Shown here one piece after another: positions 1-5,993 of a stretch of 10,207 nucleotides of DNA (the stretch's first letter is position 1; every line of letters begins with the position of its first letter). The notes under the pieces are model-generated. The model was not told where the DNA came from and searched no databases. It was given only the letters and a program-made list of their open reading frames with translations. Location: contig CAMFIX010000067.1 of NCBI GenBank assembly GCA_945952425.1, forward strand, positions 1 to 10,207, in the 5' to 3' direction. The position numbers and the translations under genes are program-made. The DNA is from an uncultured Pseudorhodobacter sp. GTDB taxonomy: Bacteria > Pseudomonadota > Alphaproteobacteria > Rhodobacterales > Rhodobacteraceae.

Positions 1-118
1 CCTCCTGCCAGCCCAGCCCCGTCACGCCATAACCCGCCAGAACCTCGGCAATGGCGCGCAGGCACAGAACCTCGCTGTCGGCCAGGCAGCCGTCCAGATC
101 GAAAAGAACCGCCCTCAT
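1..118 (-). CDS. HAD-superfamily hydrolase, N-terminal fragment (runs off left edge)
   Basis: Only the first 39 codons are inside the window. The protein opens with MRAVLFDLDGCLADSE, the HAD motif I signature (hydrophobic strand, then DxDG). Asp7 is the expected nucleophile and Asp9 the acid/base, followed by the Asp-Ser-Glu seen in beta-phosphoglucomutase/phosphoglycolate-type members. Family members are Mg-dependent cytosolic sugar-phosphate phosphatases or phosphomutases. The ATG lies 10 nt after the stop of the upstream DeoR gene on the same strand, so the two are probably co-transcribed. A role in dephosphorylating a sugar phosphate of the neighbouring pathway is possible but is inference. 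The rest of the protein, including the cap domain that sets substrate, is not visible. The usual Thr after DxDG is Cys here. Confidence 0.8.
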   Translation of the reverse strand, partial: MRAVLFDLDGCLADSEVLCLRAIAEVLAGYGVTGLGWQE

Positions 119-128
119 GCGTCAAGGC

Positions 129-926
129 TCATCGGGCCACCAGCAGCTTGACGCCGCGGCGTTCGAAGGCCTGCGCATCGGCATCCGAAATCCCGTCGTC
201 GGTGATGAAGGTCTGGATGACCTCCAGCGCGCCGAGCCGCGTGAAGCTGGATTTGTTGATCTTGGAGCTGTCGGCCACCAGGATCACATGGGCCGCCGCC
301 TTGATCATCGCCTCTTTCAGCTGCAGGTCGGCGAAAGAGGGATAGGTCAGCCCCGCATCCAGCGCGACCCCGGCCGTGGCGAGGAACAGCTTGGCGGCGA
401 AGATGTTGCGGAAGTAGTCCACCGCCTTGTCGCCCGACAGGCTGAGCGTCGGCGCCTTGAACTGGCCCCCCGGCATATGCACCGCAAAGCCCGGCACGGC
501 GCCCAAGGTCAAGGCGATGTTCAGCGCATTGGTGATGACGGTCAGGTCGCGCTTGGCCGTCAGGCGGGCCGCGATCTCGCTGGTGGTCGAGCCCGCGTCC
601 AGGATCAGCGTTTCGCCATCGGGCACCAGGCTGGCCGCCAGCGCCCCGATCTTGCGCTTTTTCTCCATATTGTCCTGGTGCTGCAGGGCCATGGCATGGA
701 CCTGCGCGGGGACCGAGTTCAGGAAGGCGCCGCCGTGTTCGCGGGTGATGTGGCCCTCGGTCTCCAGCCGCTCCAGATCCTGGCGGATCGTGGCCTCGCT
801 GACCTGGAAGGCCTGCGCCAAGTCGCGAACGCGCGCCGCGCCCTCTTCCTGTATCCAGTCGAGGATGCGCCGCCGCCGGGGCTCGGAGAGGAGCCCGACA
901 TAAGACGTGTCACGCTCCTGCGCCAT
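129..926 (-). CDS. DeoR-family transcriptional repressor (first of two)
   Basis: This 265-aa protein has the usual DeoR/GlpR length. An N-terminal winged helix-turn-helix occupies residues about 15-65 (RRRRILDWI, then VSEATIRQDLERLETEG and the wing). The C-terminal sugar-phosphate sensor domain (about 85-255) shows EKKRKIG, DAGSTTSEIA (phosphate-binding GSTT near 112-115) and DSSKINKSSF (about 219-228). DeoR regulators normally repress neighbouring catabolic genes and are released by a phosphorylated intermediate. The reading frame is open further upstream to an ATG at 977, but the start at 926 is preferred: AAAGGGGG lies 4 nt before it and family homology begins there. The gene is divergent from the isomerase-transketolase-kinase operon and is followed at 10 nt by the HAD hydrolase. 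It is the most likely regulator of the CGAAAG elements in the shared intergenic region (inference). Confidence 0.92.
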   Translation of the reverse strand: MAQERDTSYVGLLSEPRRRRILDWIQEEGAARVRDLAQAFQVSEATIRQDLERLETEGHITREHGGAFLNSVPAQVHAMALQHQDNMEKKRKIGALAASLVPDGETLILDAGSTTSEIAARLTAKRDLTVITNALNIALTLGAVPGFAVHMPGGQFKAPTLSLSGDKAVDYFRNIFAAKLFLATAGVALDAGLTYPSFADLQLKEAMIKAAAHVILVADSSKINKSSFTRLGALEVIQTFITDDGISDADAQAFERRGVKLLVAR

Positions 927-1014
927 GCTGCCCCCTTTGCCTGGCCCCTGCATAGGGACAAAGCCCGGCCCCCGCAACCGGGGTGGCGGCCAAGGGCCTG
1001 CGGTTCGGCATCAT
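910..1014 (-). other. Possible 34-codon leader ORF overlapping the deoR start
   Basis: An ATGATG at 1014-1009 on the minus strand is preceded by AAAGGAG with a 7-nt spacer, a better Shine-Dalgarno than that of the downstream DeoR gene. The frame runs 34 codons to a TGA at 910-912, ending 17 nt inside the DeoR gene that starts at 926, in a different frame. That arrangement would allow translational coupling. The predicted peptide (MMPNRRPLAATP...) matches no family I recognise. In such GC-rich DNA a stop-free run of 34 codons is common by chance, so the only real support is the ribosome binding site and the overlap. Confidence 0.2.
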
Positions 1015-1068
1015 GCGCGGGCTCCTTTCTTTCGACCGGGCGTGAATCGATGGGTTCCTTGCGGATCG

Positions 1069-1097
1069 AGCTAACACTTTCTTTTGAATGCCGTCAA
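1069..1097 (-). promoter_or_regulatory. Weak candidate promoter of the deoR gene
   Basis: On the minus strand TTGACG (1097-1092) is a good -35 match. The region 16-18 nt downstream (around 1075-1069, TTAGCTC) is only a poor -10. The CTTTCTTTTGA element sits between the two hexamers, a position that would fit autorepression. The evidence is thin because the -10 is weak. Confidence 0.25.
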
Positions 1098-1175
1098 ACA
1101 CTCCCGAACACCTGCGATTTTCCGCAGGGTCACGCCCGCACCCCGCGAAACAAGGCCCCTGCCCGCCGGTTGTTC

Positions 1176-1204
1176 TTGCAATGATGCGGGCATTCCTCTA
1201 GATT
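1176..1204 (+). promoter_or_regulatory. Candidate sigma-70 promoter of the isomerase operon
   Basis: TTGCAA (1176-1181) and TAGATT (1199-1204) are separated by exactly 17 nt, each matching 4 of 6 positions of the -35 and -10 consensus. Transcription would start near 1211, which puts the CGAAAG direct repeats and the inverted repeat at 1215-1237 just downstream of the start, where a bound repressor would block initiation. TACAAT at 1209-1214 is an alternative -10, but it has no -35 at suitable spacing. This is called by eye and is tentative. Confidence 0.35.
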
Positions 1205-1249
1205 CGCATACAATCGAAAGCATGCGAAAGTTTTCGCGAGGGAGGTAAG

Positions 1250-2698
1250 ATGACTGGCCGGATGTTCCGCCCGACGACCCTGGGTGTGGTGATTGGCAGC
1301 CGCGCGTTCTTCAGCCCGGCGCCCTGCAAGGATGCCCGCACGCAGGTTCTGGCGCAACTGGAAGGTTTGGGCGTGCGCGCGGTGATCCTGCCCTTCGACG
1401 CCACGGCCAATGGCGCGGTGCAATCCATCGCCGATGCCGACCTTTACGCCCGCCACTTCCGCCAGCACGCCGAAGAGATCGACGGGCTGGTGATCTGCCT
1501 GCCCAATTTCGGCGACGAGATTGCGGTGGCCGAGCTGGTGAACCGCGCGAAGCTGAACGTGCCGATCCTCTTGCAGGCCTCGAACGACGCACCGACCCGG
1601 GTCGATGTGAAATCCCGCCGCGATGCCTTTTGCGGCAAGATCAGCGTGACGAACAACTTCTGGCAATATGGCGTGCCGTTTACCGAGACGACCTCGCACA
1701 CGTCGGACGTCTGGGGGGAAGAGTTCCGCGCCGACCTCGACCGCTTTGCCCGCATCTGCCGCACGGTCAAGGGGCTGCGGACGGCGCGACTGGGGGCGAT
1801 TGGCGCGCGGACCGGGGCCTTCCAGACCATGCGCTACAGCGAAAAGCTGTTGCAGGACAGCGGGATCACCGTGGTGACGGTCGATCTGTCCGAGATGATG
1901 GGGGCGGCCGGGAAGGTCCGCGACGACGACCCGGATCTTCTGGCCAAGATGGCCAAGATCAAGGGCTATGGCACGATCCCGGCCCATATCACCGAAGGCC
2001 AGATCGCGACCCAGGCCAAGTGGACGCTGGCCGTCAACCGCTGGATCGCGGACAACGGCTGCGATGCCAGCGCGATCCAGTGCTGGCGGTCCCTCCAGGA
2101 CAATTTCGGCTGCGCCACCTGCGTCACGATGAGCATGATGGGCGAAGAGCTGATGCCCTCGGCCTGCGAGGTCGACATCATGGGCGCCTTGTCGATGTAT
2201 GCGCTGTCGCTGGCCTCTGGCGCGCCCTCCGCGATCCTCGACTGGAACAACAACTACGGCTACGAAAAAGACCTCTGCGTCTGCACCCATTGCGGCAATT
2301 ATCCGAAGTCCTTCATCGGCGACACGCCGGAAATCGGCGTGCTGGGCGAAACCATCGGCCGGTCGAAATGCTTCGGGGCTGTCAAGGGCAAGGTGAAGCC
2401 CGGGCCGATGACCTATTTCCGCCTGTCCTCGGACGACACGCGCGGCACGCTGAAATGCTATCTGGGCGAGGGCGAGTTCACCGACCACCCCTTCCCCATG
2501 GATGGCGGCATCGCCACGACCCGGGTGGCCAACCTGCGCAAGCTGATGAAATTCGTGACGCAAAACGGCTTCGAGCATCACGTCGCCATGGTGCGGGGCG
2601 AACATGCCGCCGTCGTCGAAGAGGCGGTGATGCGCTATCTGCGCTGGCCGATCTACCACCACGGCGCCGAGCCCGAACCGCAGCTTTTCCGTCTTTGA
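1250..2698 (+). CDS. Sugar isomerase of the L-fucose/L-arabinose isomerase superfamily
   Basis: This 482-aa cytosolic protein has the FucI/AraA layout. An N-terminal Rossmann-like domain covers about 10-165 (LGVVIGSRAF..., DGLVICLPNFGDE). A second alpha/beta domain covers about 175-345, and a C-terminal beta-rich domain about 370-470. Likely metal ligands are Glu307 and Asp309 in ACEVDIMGALSMY, Asp331 in AILDWN, and a His of FEHH (443-444). Family enzymes interconvert an aldose and its ketose using Mn2+ or similar. The protein is Cys-rich near 278-350 (CATC, CVCTHC). The start is fixed by GGAGG (1241-1245), 4 nt before ATG. It leads an operon with a split transketolase and an FGGY kinase, so the ketose it makes is probably phosphorylated and cleaved by two-carbon transfer. 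It is too divergent for me to call it FucI or AraA. The superfamily also includes the sulfoquinovose isomerases, so the substrate remains open. Confidence 0.85.
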   Translation: MTGRMFRPTTLGVVIGSRAFFSPAPCKDARTQVLAQLEGLGVRAVILPFDATANGAVQSIADADLYARHFRQHAEEIDGLVICLPNFGDEIAVAELVNRAKLNVPILLQASNDAPTRVDVKSRRDAFCGKISVTNNFWQYGVPFTETTSHTSDVWGEEFRADLDRFARICRTVKGLRTARLGAIGARTGAFQTMRYSEKLLQDSGITVVTVDLSEMMGAAGKVRDDDPDLLAKMAKIKGYGTIPAHITEGQIATQAKWTLAVNRWIADNGCDASAIQCWRSLQDNFGCATCVTMSMMGEELMPSACEVDIMGALSMYALSLASGAPSAILDWNNNYGYEKDLCVCTHCGNYPKSFIGDTPEIGVLGETIGRSKCFGAVKGKVKPGPMTYFRLSSDDTRGTLKCYLGEGEFTDHPFPMDGGIATTRVANLRKLMKFVTQNGFEHHVAMVRGEHAAVVEEAVMRYLRWPIYHHGAEPEPQLFRL

Positions 2699-2704
2699 CC
2701 GATC

Positions 2705-2720
2705 GGGGGCGAAAGCCCCC
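2705..2720 (+). other. Intercistronic hairpin with GAAA tetraloop
   Basis: GGGGGC (2705-2710), GAAA (2711-2714) and GCCCCC (2715-2720) form a perfect 6-bp GC stem capped by a GNRA tetraloop, 6 nt after the isomerase stop codon. No T-run follows, so an intrinsic terminator is unlikely. It is better read as an RNA-stability or processing element that lets the isomerase and transketolase parts of one transcript be expressed at different levels (inference). Confidence 0.5.
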
Positions 2721-2750
2721 CCCGGCGCCGCTCCCGCGCCCTGCCGCCAA

Positions 2751-2755
2751 AAGGA
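2751..2755 (+). promoter_or_regulatory. Shine-Dalgarno that fixes a TTG start
   Basis: AAGGA lies 7 nt before the TTG at 2763. There is no in-frame ATG or GTG nearby that keeps the family's N-terminal region: the first internal Met is at codon 16. This site therefore supports a TTG initiation codon for the transketolase N-terminal subunit. Confidence 0.6.
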
Positions 2756-2762
2756 TTTCCCC

Positions 2763-3572
2763 TTGCAAAACGACCCTATCCCGCTGATCCGCGAGAAGGC
2801 GCTGTGGATGCGCCGCACCGCCTTTACCATGGTCCACCGCGCGCAGCTGGGCCATCCGGGGGGCGATTTCTCGGCCACCGACATATTGGCGAGCCTTTAC
2901 TTCGGCGTCCTGCGCCATGACCCGACGCGCCCGGGGTGGGAGGACCGCGACCGTTTCATCATGTCCAAGGGCCATGCGACGGGGGCGATCTATACCGCGC
3001 TTTGTGCGGCGGGCTATTTCCCCGAGGACTGGCTGGCCACCTATATGCAGAACGGCAGCCGCCTGAACGGTCACCCGAACCGCAACTATGTCCCGGGGGT
3101 CGAGACCAACACCGGGCCTTTGGGTCACGGCTTCCCGGTGGCCGTCGGCATCGCCATTGCGGGCGCTTTGCAGGGCCGCGACTACCGGACTTACGTCCTG
3201 ACCGGCGACGGCGAGCAGCAAGAGGGCTCGAACTGGGAGGCCGCGATGGTGGCGGGCCACCGGCGGCTGCGGAACCTGACGCTCATCATCGACCGCAACC
3301 GCTTGCAGCAGGGGGCGGGCACGGAAGAGACCTCGGGCCTCGATCCGCTGGACCGGAAGTATGAGGCCTTCGGGTGGGAGGTCGCGATGGTCGACGGCCA
3401 CGACCCGGCGGCGCTGGTGGCGGCTTTGTCGGCGCGGGGCGACCGGCCGCGCTGCATCATTGCGAATACGGTGAAGGGCAAGGGCGTCTCGTTCATGGAG
3501 AATGTCGCGAAATGGCACCATGGCGTGCCCAACGATGCCGAATATGCACAAGCCATGGCGGAGCTGGTCTGA
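2763..3572 (+). CDS. Split transketolase, N-terminal (TPP diphosphate-binding) subunit
   Basis: This 269-aa protein has the usual size for the stand-alone N-terminal half of transketolase. Visible landmarks are GHPGGDFS (30-37), MSKGHATGA (67-75), TGPLGHG (117-123), the TPP/Mg motif GDG at 148-150 (GDGEQQEG) closing with DRN at 177-179, and VKGKGVSFME (237-246). With its partner it transfers a two-carbon ketol unit from a ketose phosphate to an aldose phosphate in the cytosol. The start is TTG, supported by AAGGA at 7-nt spacing. The stop shares one base with the ATG of the next gene (TGATG), which indicates translational coupling and subunit stoichiometry. Its place between an isomerase and a kinase argues for a dedicated catabolic enzyme, like the apulose-4-phosphate transketolase AptA/AptB, rather than housekeeping transketolase. 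Confidence 0.92.
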   Translation: MQNDPIPLIREKALWMRRTAFTMVHRAQLGHPGGDFSATDILASLYFGVLRHDPTRPGWEDRDRFIMSKGHATGAIYTALCAAGYFPEDWLATYMQNGSRLNGHPNRNYVPGVETNTGPLGHGFPVAVGIAIAGALQGRDYRTYVLTGDGEQQEGSNWEAAMVAGHRRLRNLTLIIDRNRLQQGAGTEETSGLDPLDRKYEAFGWEVAMVDGHDPAALVAALSARGDRPRCIIANTVKGKGVSFMENVAKWHHGVPNDAEYAQAMAELV

Positions 3573-4537
3573 TGTCCCATGCCGTTGAAGTCAAAGGCCT
3601 TTACGACTGCCGCGATGCCTGGGTGAAGACCCTGGTCGATGTGGCCGCCAATGACCCCCGCGTGGTCGCGGTGGTGAACGACTCCGTGGGCTCCTCGAAA
3701 CTGGGGGCCTTCCAGAAGGCCTATCCCGACCGGCTTATCAACGTCGGCATCGCCGAGCAGGTGATGGTCGGCGTCGGCGCGGGGCTGGCCAATGGCGGCC
3801 AGGTGCCCTTCGTCTCGGCCGCCGCCTGCTTCCTCACGGGGCGCGCGCTGGAGCAGGTGAAGGCCGATGTCGCCTATGCCAATTTCAACGTGAAGCTGGT
3901 GGGCCAGTCCTCGGGCGTGGCCTATGCGGAACTGGGGCCGACGCACCATTCCATCGAAGATTTCGCCTGGATGCGGCTGTTGAAGACCATCACCACCGTC
4001 GTCCCCGCCGATCCTTGGGAGGTCGAACAGGCGATCCGCTGGGCCGCCCAGCACGAGGGCCCGGTCTTCATCCGCCTGTCCCGCATGCCCGTGCCCGCCT
4101 TGGACATCCCGGACCGTACCTTCACCCCTGGTAAGGCGCAAGTCGCCCGCGAGGGCAGCGACGTCACGATCATCGCCTGCGGCACGATCACCCATCTGGC
4201 GATTGCCGCCCACGACCTCCTGGCCGCCGAGGGCATCTCGGCCCGCGTGTTGAACATGCACACGATCAACCCGCTGGACGAGGCCGCCATCGACGCGGCC
4301 GCCCAAACCGGCGCCATCGTCACGGCGGAAGAGGCGCATCTGCGCGGCGGCCTCGGCGGGGCGGTGGCGGAATACACCGCCGGGCATCGGCCCGTGCCGG
4401 TCGAAAGGCTGGGCTTCGACGGCTTTCAGCCGACGGGCGACCTCGACCATCTCTTCACCCGCTCCGGCCTGACGATCGAGGGGATCGCGGCGGCGGCCAA
4501 GCGGGCGATGGCCAGAAAAGTCGGATCGGGCAAATGA
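3572..4537 (+). CDS. Split transketolase, C-terminal (pyrimidine-binding) subunit
   Basis: This 321-aa protein begins at the ATG that overlaps the previous stop; the frame is open further upstream, but the overlap and family length place the start here. It contains the transketolase pyrimidine-binding domain (about 10-175) and the C-terminal domain (about 190-315). Glu62 in INVGIAEQ is the Glu expected to protonate the TPP aminopyrimidine. AELGPTHHSIED (119-130) carries the active-site His pair, and EEAHLRGGLGGAVAE (253-267) is the conserved C-domain stretch also seen in DXS-like and split transketolases. It must pair with the upstream subunit to be active. The 3' end overlaps the kinase start by 4 nt (ATGA). 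Which ketose phosphate it uses cannot be told from sequence alone. Confidence 0.92.
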   Translation: MSHAVEVKGLYDCRDAWVKTLVDVAANDPRVVAVVNDSVGSSKLGAFQKAYPDRLINVGIAEQVMVGVGAGLANGGQVPFVSAAACFLTGRALEQVKADVAYANFNVKLVGQSSGVAYAELGPTHHSIEDFAWMRLLKTITTVVPADPWEVEQAIRWAAQHEGPVFIRLSRMPVPALDIPDRTFTPGKAQVAREGSDVTIIACGTITHLAIAAHDLLAAEGISARVLNMHTINPLDEAAIDAAAQTGAIVTAEEAHLRGGLGGAVAEYTAGHRPVPVERLGFDGFQPTGDLDHLFTRSGLTIEGIAAAAKRAMARKVGSGK

Positions 4538-5958
4538 AGATCCTCGCCATCGACCAGGGCACGACCAACACCAAGGCGGTGCTCTTGGATCGGACGGGGG
4601 CGATCCTCGCCCGCGCCTCGGCGCCCTTGACGACCGACTACCCCCATCCGGGCTGGGCAGAGCAATCGGCCTCGGCGCTTTGGGCCTCGGTGCAGCAGGT
4701 CATCGCCGATCTCGCGCCCCATGGCGTGCCCGACGGCATCGCCATCGCCAACCAGCGCGAGACGCTGGTGGCCTGGGACCGCACGACCGGCCAGCCCATC
4801 TGCCCCGCGCCGATCTGGCAGTGCCGCCGCACGGCCGAGGCCTCGGCCCGGCTGATCGCCGAAGGCCACGACCCGCAGGTCGTCGCGGCCACCGGGCTTG
4901 GCATCAACCCCTTGTTTCCGGCGGGAAAACTGGCTTGGATCTTGCAGAATGTGCCGGTGGCCCGGGGTCTTCTGGCCGAGGGGCGGCTGTGTGCCGGGAC
5001 GGTGGACGCCTGGCTCTTGTGGAACCTGACCGGGGTCTTTGCGACCGACCATTCCAACGCCAGCCGCACGCAGCTCTTCGACACCCGCAGCCTGAGCTTT
5101 TCCCCGGACCTCGCAGCACTTTTCGGCGCCGACATCGCCTGCCTGCCGCAGCCCCTGCCCTCGGACAGCCGCTTTGGCCAGACGCTGGCGGGCGTTACCG
5201 CGCTTCCCGCGGGCGTGCCGGTGCTGGCCATGATGGGCGACAGCCATGCAGCCCTTTATGGCCATGGCGTGCGCACGCCCGGCACGGTGAAGGCGACCTA
5301 TGGCACGGGCTCGTCGCTGATGACCCTGACGCCGGGGCGGGTCGCCTCGGCCCATGGGCTCTCGGGCACGGTCGCTTGGACCGACCGCCACGGCACCTCC
5401 CATGCTTTGGAGGGCAATATCACCGTTTCCGCCCAAGCCGTTGCTTTCATGGGCAATCTTCTGGGCCTGACCTCGGCGGCAGAGGTCTCGGCCCTGGCCG
5501 AGACGGTGCCGGATACGGGCGGCGTGGTCTTTGTGCCCGCGCTCGCCGGGCTTGGCGCGCCGCATTGGGACGACGCGGCGCGGGGCACGGTCACCGGCAT
5601 GACCCATGGCACGACGCGCGCCCATCTGGCCCGGGCGGCGGTCGAGGCCGTGGCCCACCAGATCGCCGATGTCTTCGCCGCGATGGAGGCCGATGCGGGC
5701 GCGCTTGCTGGCCTCTCGGCGGATGGCGGCGCCTCGGGCAACGCCTTCCTCCTGCAGCGCCAGGCGGATTTCATCGGCAAGGAGGTCCGCCAGAGCCCGG
5801 TCGAAGAGGTCGGCGCCCTGGGCGTCGCGGCCATGGCCTTCACCCATTTCGGCATCTCCCTGCCCCTGGGCGGCGAGGGCCGGACCTTCGCCCCCCAAGC
5901 CCCGGCAGCGCAGGACCGCGCCCTTTGGGCCGCCGCCCTCCGCAAGGCCCGCGCCTGA
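4534..5958 (+). CDS. FGGY-family carbohydrate kinase, GlpK-like but with altered substrate site
   Basis: This 474-aa ATP-dependent sugar kinase closely follows glycerol kinase in layout: AIDQGTTNTK phosphate loop (5-14), NQRET (73-77), PIWQCRRTA (93-101), NASRTQLFDT (175-184), the catalytic Asp236 in MGDSHAALYG, KATYGTGSSLMT (253-264, nucleotide site) and ADGGASGNAFLLQ (396-408). GlpK's DPYFSGTK, whose Tyr contacts glycerol, aligns with NPLFPAGK (125-132), so that Tyr is Leu127. GlpK's GDQQAAL is GDSHAAL. It is therefore probably not a glycerol kinase. It most likely phosphorylates the ketose made by the operon's isomerase to give the transketolase donor (inference from context; D-apulose kinase is a precedent). 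It is shorter than typical GlpK (about 500 aa). Its start overlaps the transketolase stop by 4 nt. Confidence 0.88.
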   Translation: MKILAIDQGTTNTKAVLLDRTGAILARASAPLTTDYPHPGWAEQSASALWASVQQVIADLAPHGVPDGIAIANQRETLVAWDRTTGQPICPAPIWQCRRTAEASARLIAEGHDPQVVAATGLGINPLFPAGKLAWILQNVPVARGLLAEGRLCAGTVDAWLLWNLTGVFATDHSNASRTQLFDTRSLSFSPDLAALFGADIACLPQPLPSDSRFGQTLAGVTALPAGVPVLAMMGDSHAALYGHGVRTPGTVKATYGTGSSLMTLTPGRVASAHGLSGTVAWTDRHGTSHALEGNITVSAQAVAFMGNLLGLTSAAEVSALAETVPDTGGVVFVPALAGLGAPHWDDAARGTVTGMTHGTTRAHLARAAVEAVAHQIADVFAAMEADAGALAGLSADGGASGNAFLLQRQADFIGKEVRQSPVEEVGALGVAAMAFTHFGISLPLGGEGRTFAPQAPAAQDRALWAAALRKARA

Positions 5959-5970
5959 CGGAGCAGGCCC

Positions 5971-5993
5971 AAAAATTTTCGCCGAAAATTTTT
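5971..5993. terminator. AT-rich inverted repeat between convergent operons, candidate bidirectional terminator
   Basis: AAAAATTTTC (5971-5980), a GCC loop, and GAAAATTTTT (5984-5993) form a perfect 10-bp inverted repeat in otherwise GC-rich DNA. It sits 12 nt after the plus-strand kinase stop and overlaps the minus-strand dehydrogenase stop codon (5994-5992). T-runs are present on both strands. The position suits termination in both directions and protection of the two convergent units from antisense readthrough. The stem is AT-rich and so weaker than a classical terminator. Confidence 0.6.

Larger units (their letters stand above)
1022..1237. promoter_or_regulatory. Divergent control region with repeated CGAAAG / CTTTC operator-like elements
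   Basis: The gene-free stretch 927-1249 separates two diverging transcription units. CTTTCTTTCGA (1025-1035) and CTTTCTTTTGA (1077-1087) are near-identical and lie on the deoR side. On the isomerase side CGAAAG occurs at 1215-1220 and again at 1225-1230, exactly 10 bp apart. The second copy is part of a perfect inverted repeat GCGAAA-GT-TTTCGC (1224-1237) that ends 3 nt before the isomerase Shine-Dalgarno. Repeated TTTCG/CGAAA half-sites are typical of DeoR/GlpR-family operators in proteobacteria, so this is the expected binding region of the adjacent repressor, allowing autoregulation and control of the operon. No hairpin with a T-run and no riboswitch-like fold was evident to me in the rest of the region. 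Confidence 0.5.

Noticed and set aside
1130..2884. 584-codon minus-strand open frame opposite the isomerase and the start of the transketolase
   Set aside because: Its low-complexity His/Arg/Gly/Ala-rich translation has no recognisable motif, and it is fully antisense to genes with clear family signatures. It arises from third-position G/C bias.
4426..5898. 490-codon minus-strand frame opposite the GlpK-like kinase, and 1630-2787 and 4680-6026 on the plus strand
   Set aside because: All overlap genes with strong homology signatures, and their translations are compositionally biased with no motifs or plausible ribosome binding sites.
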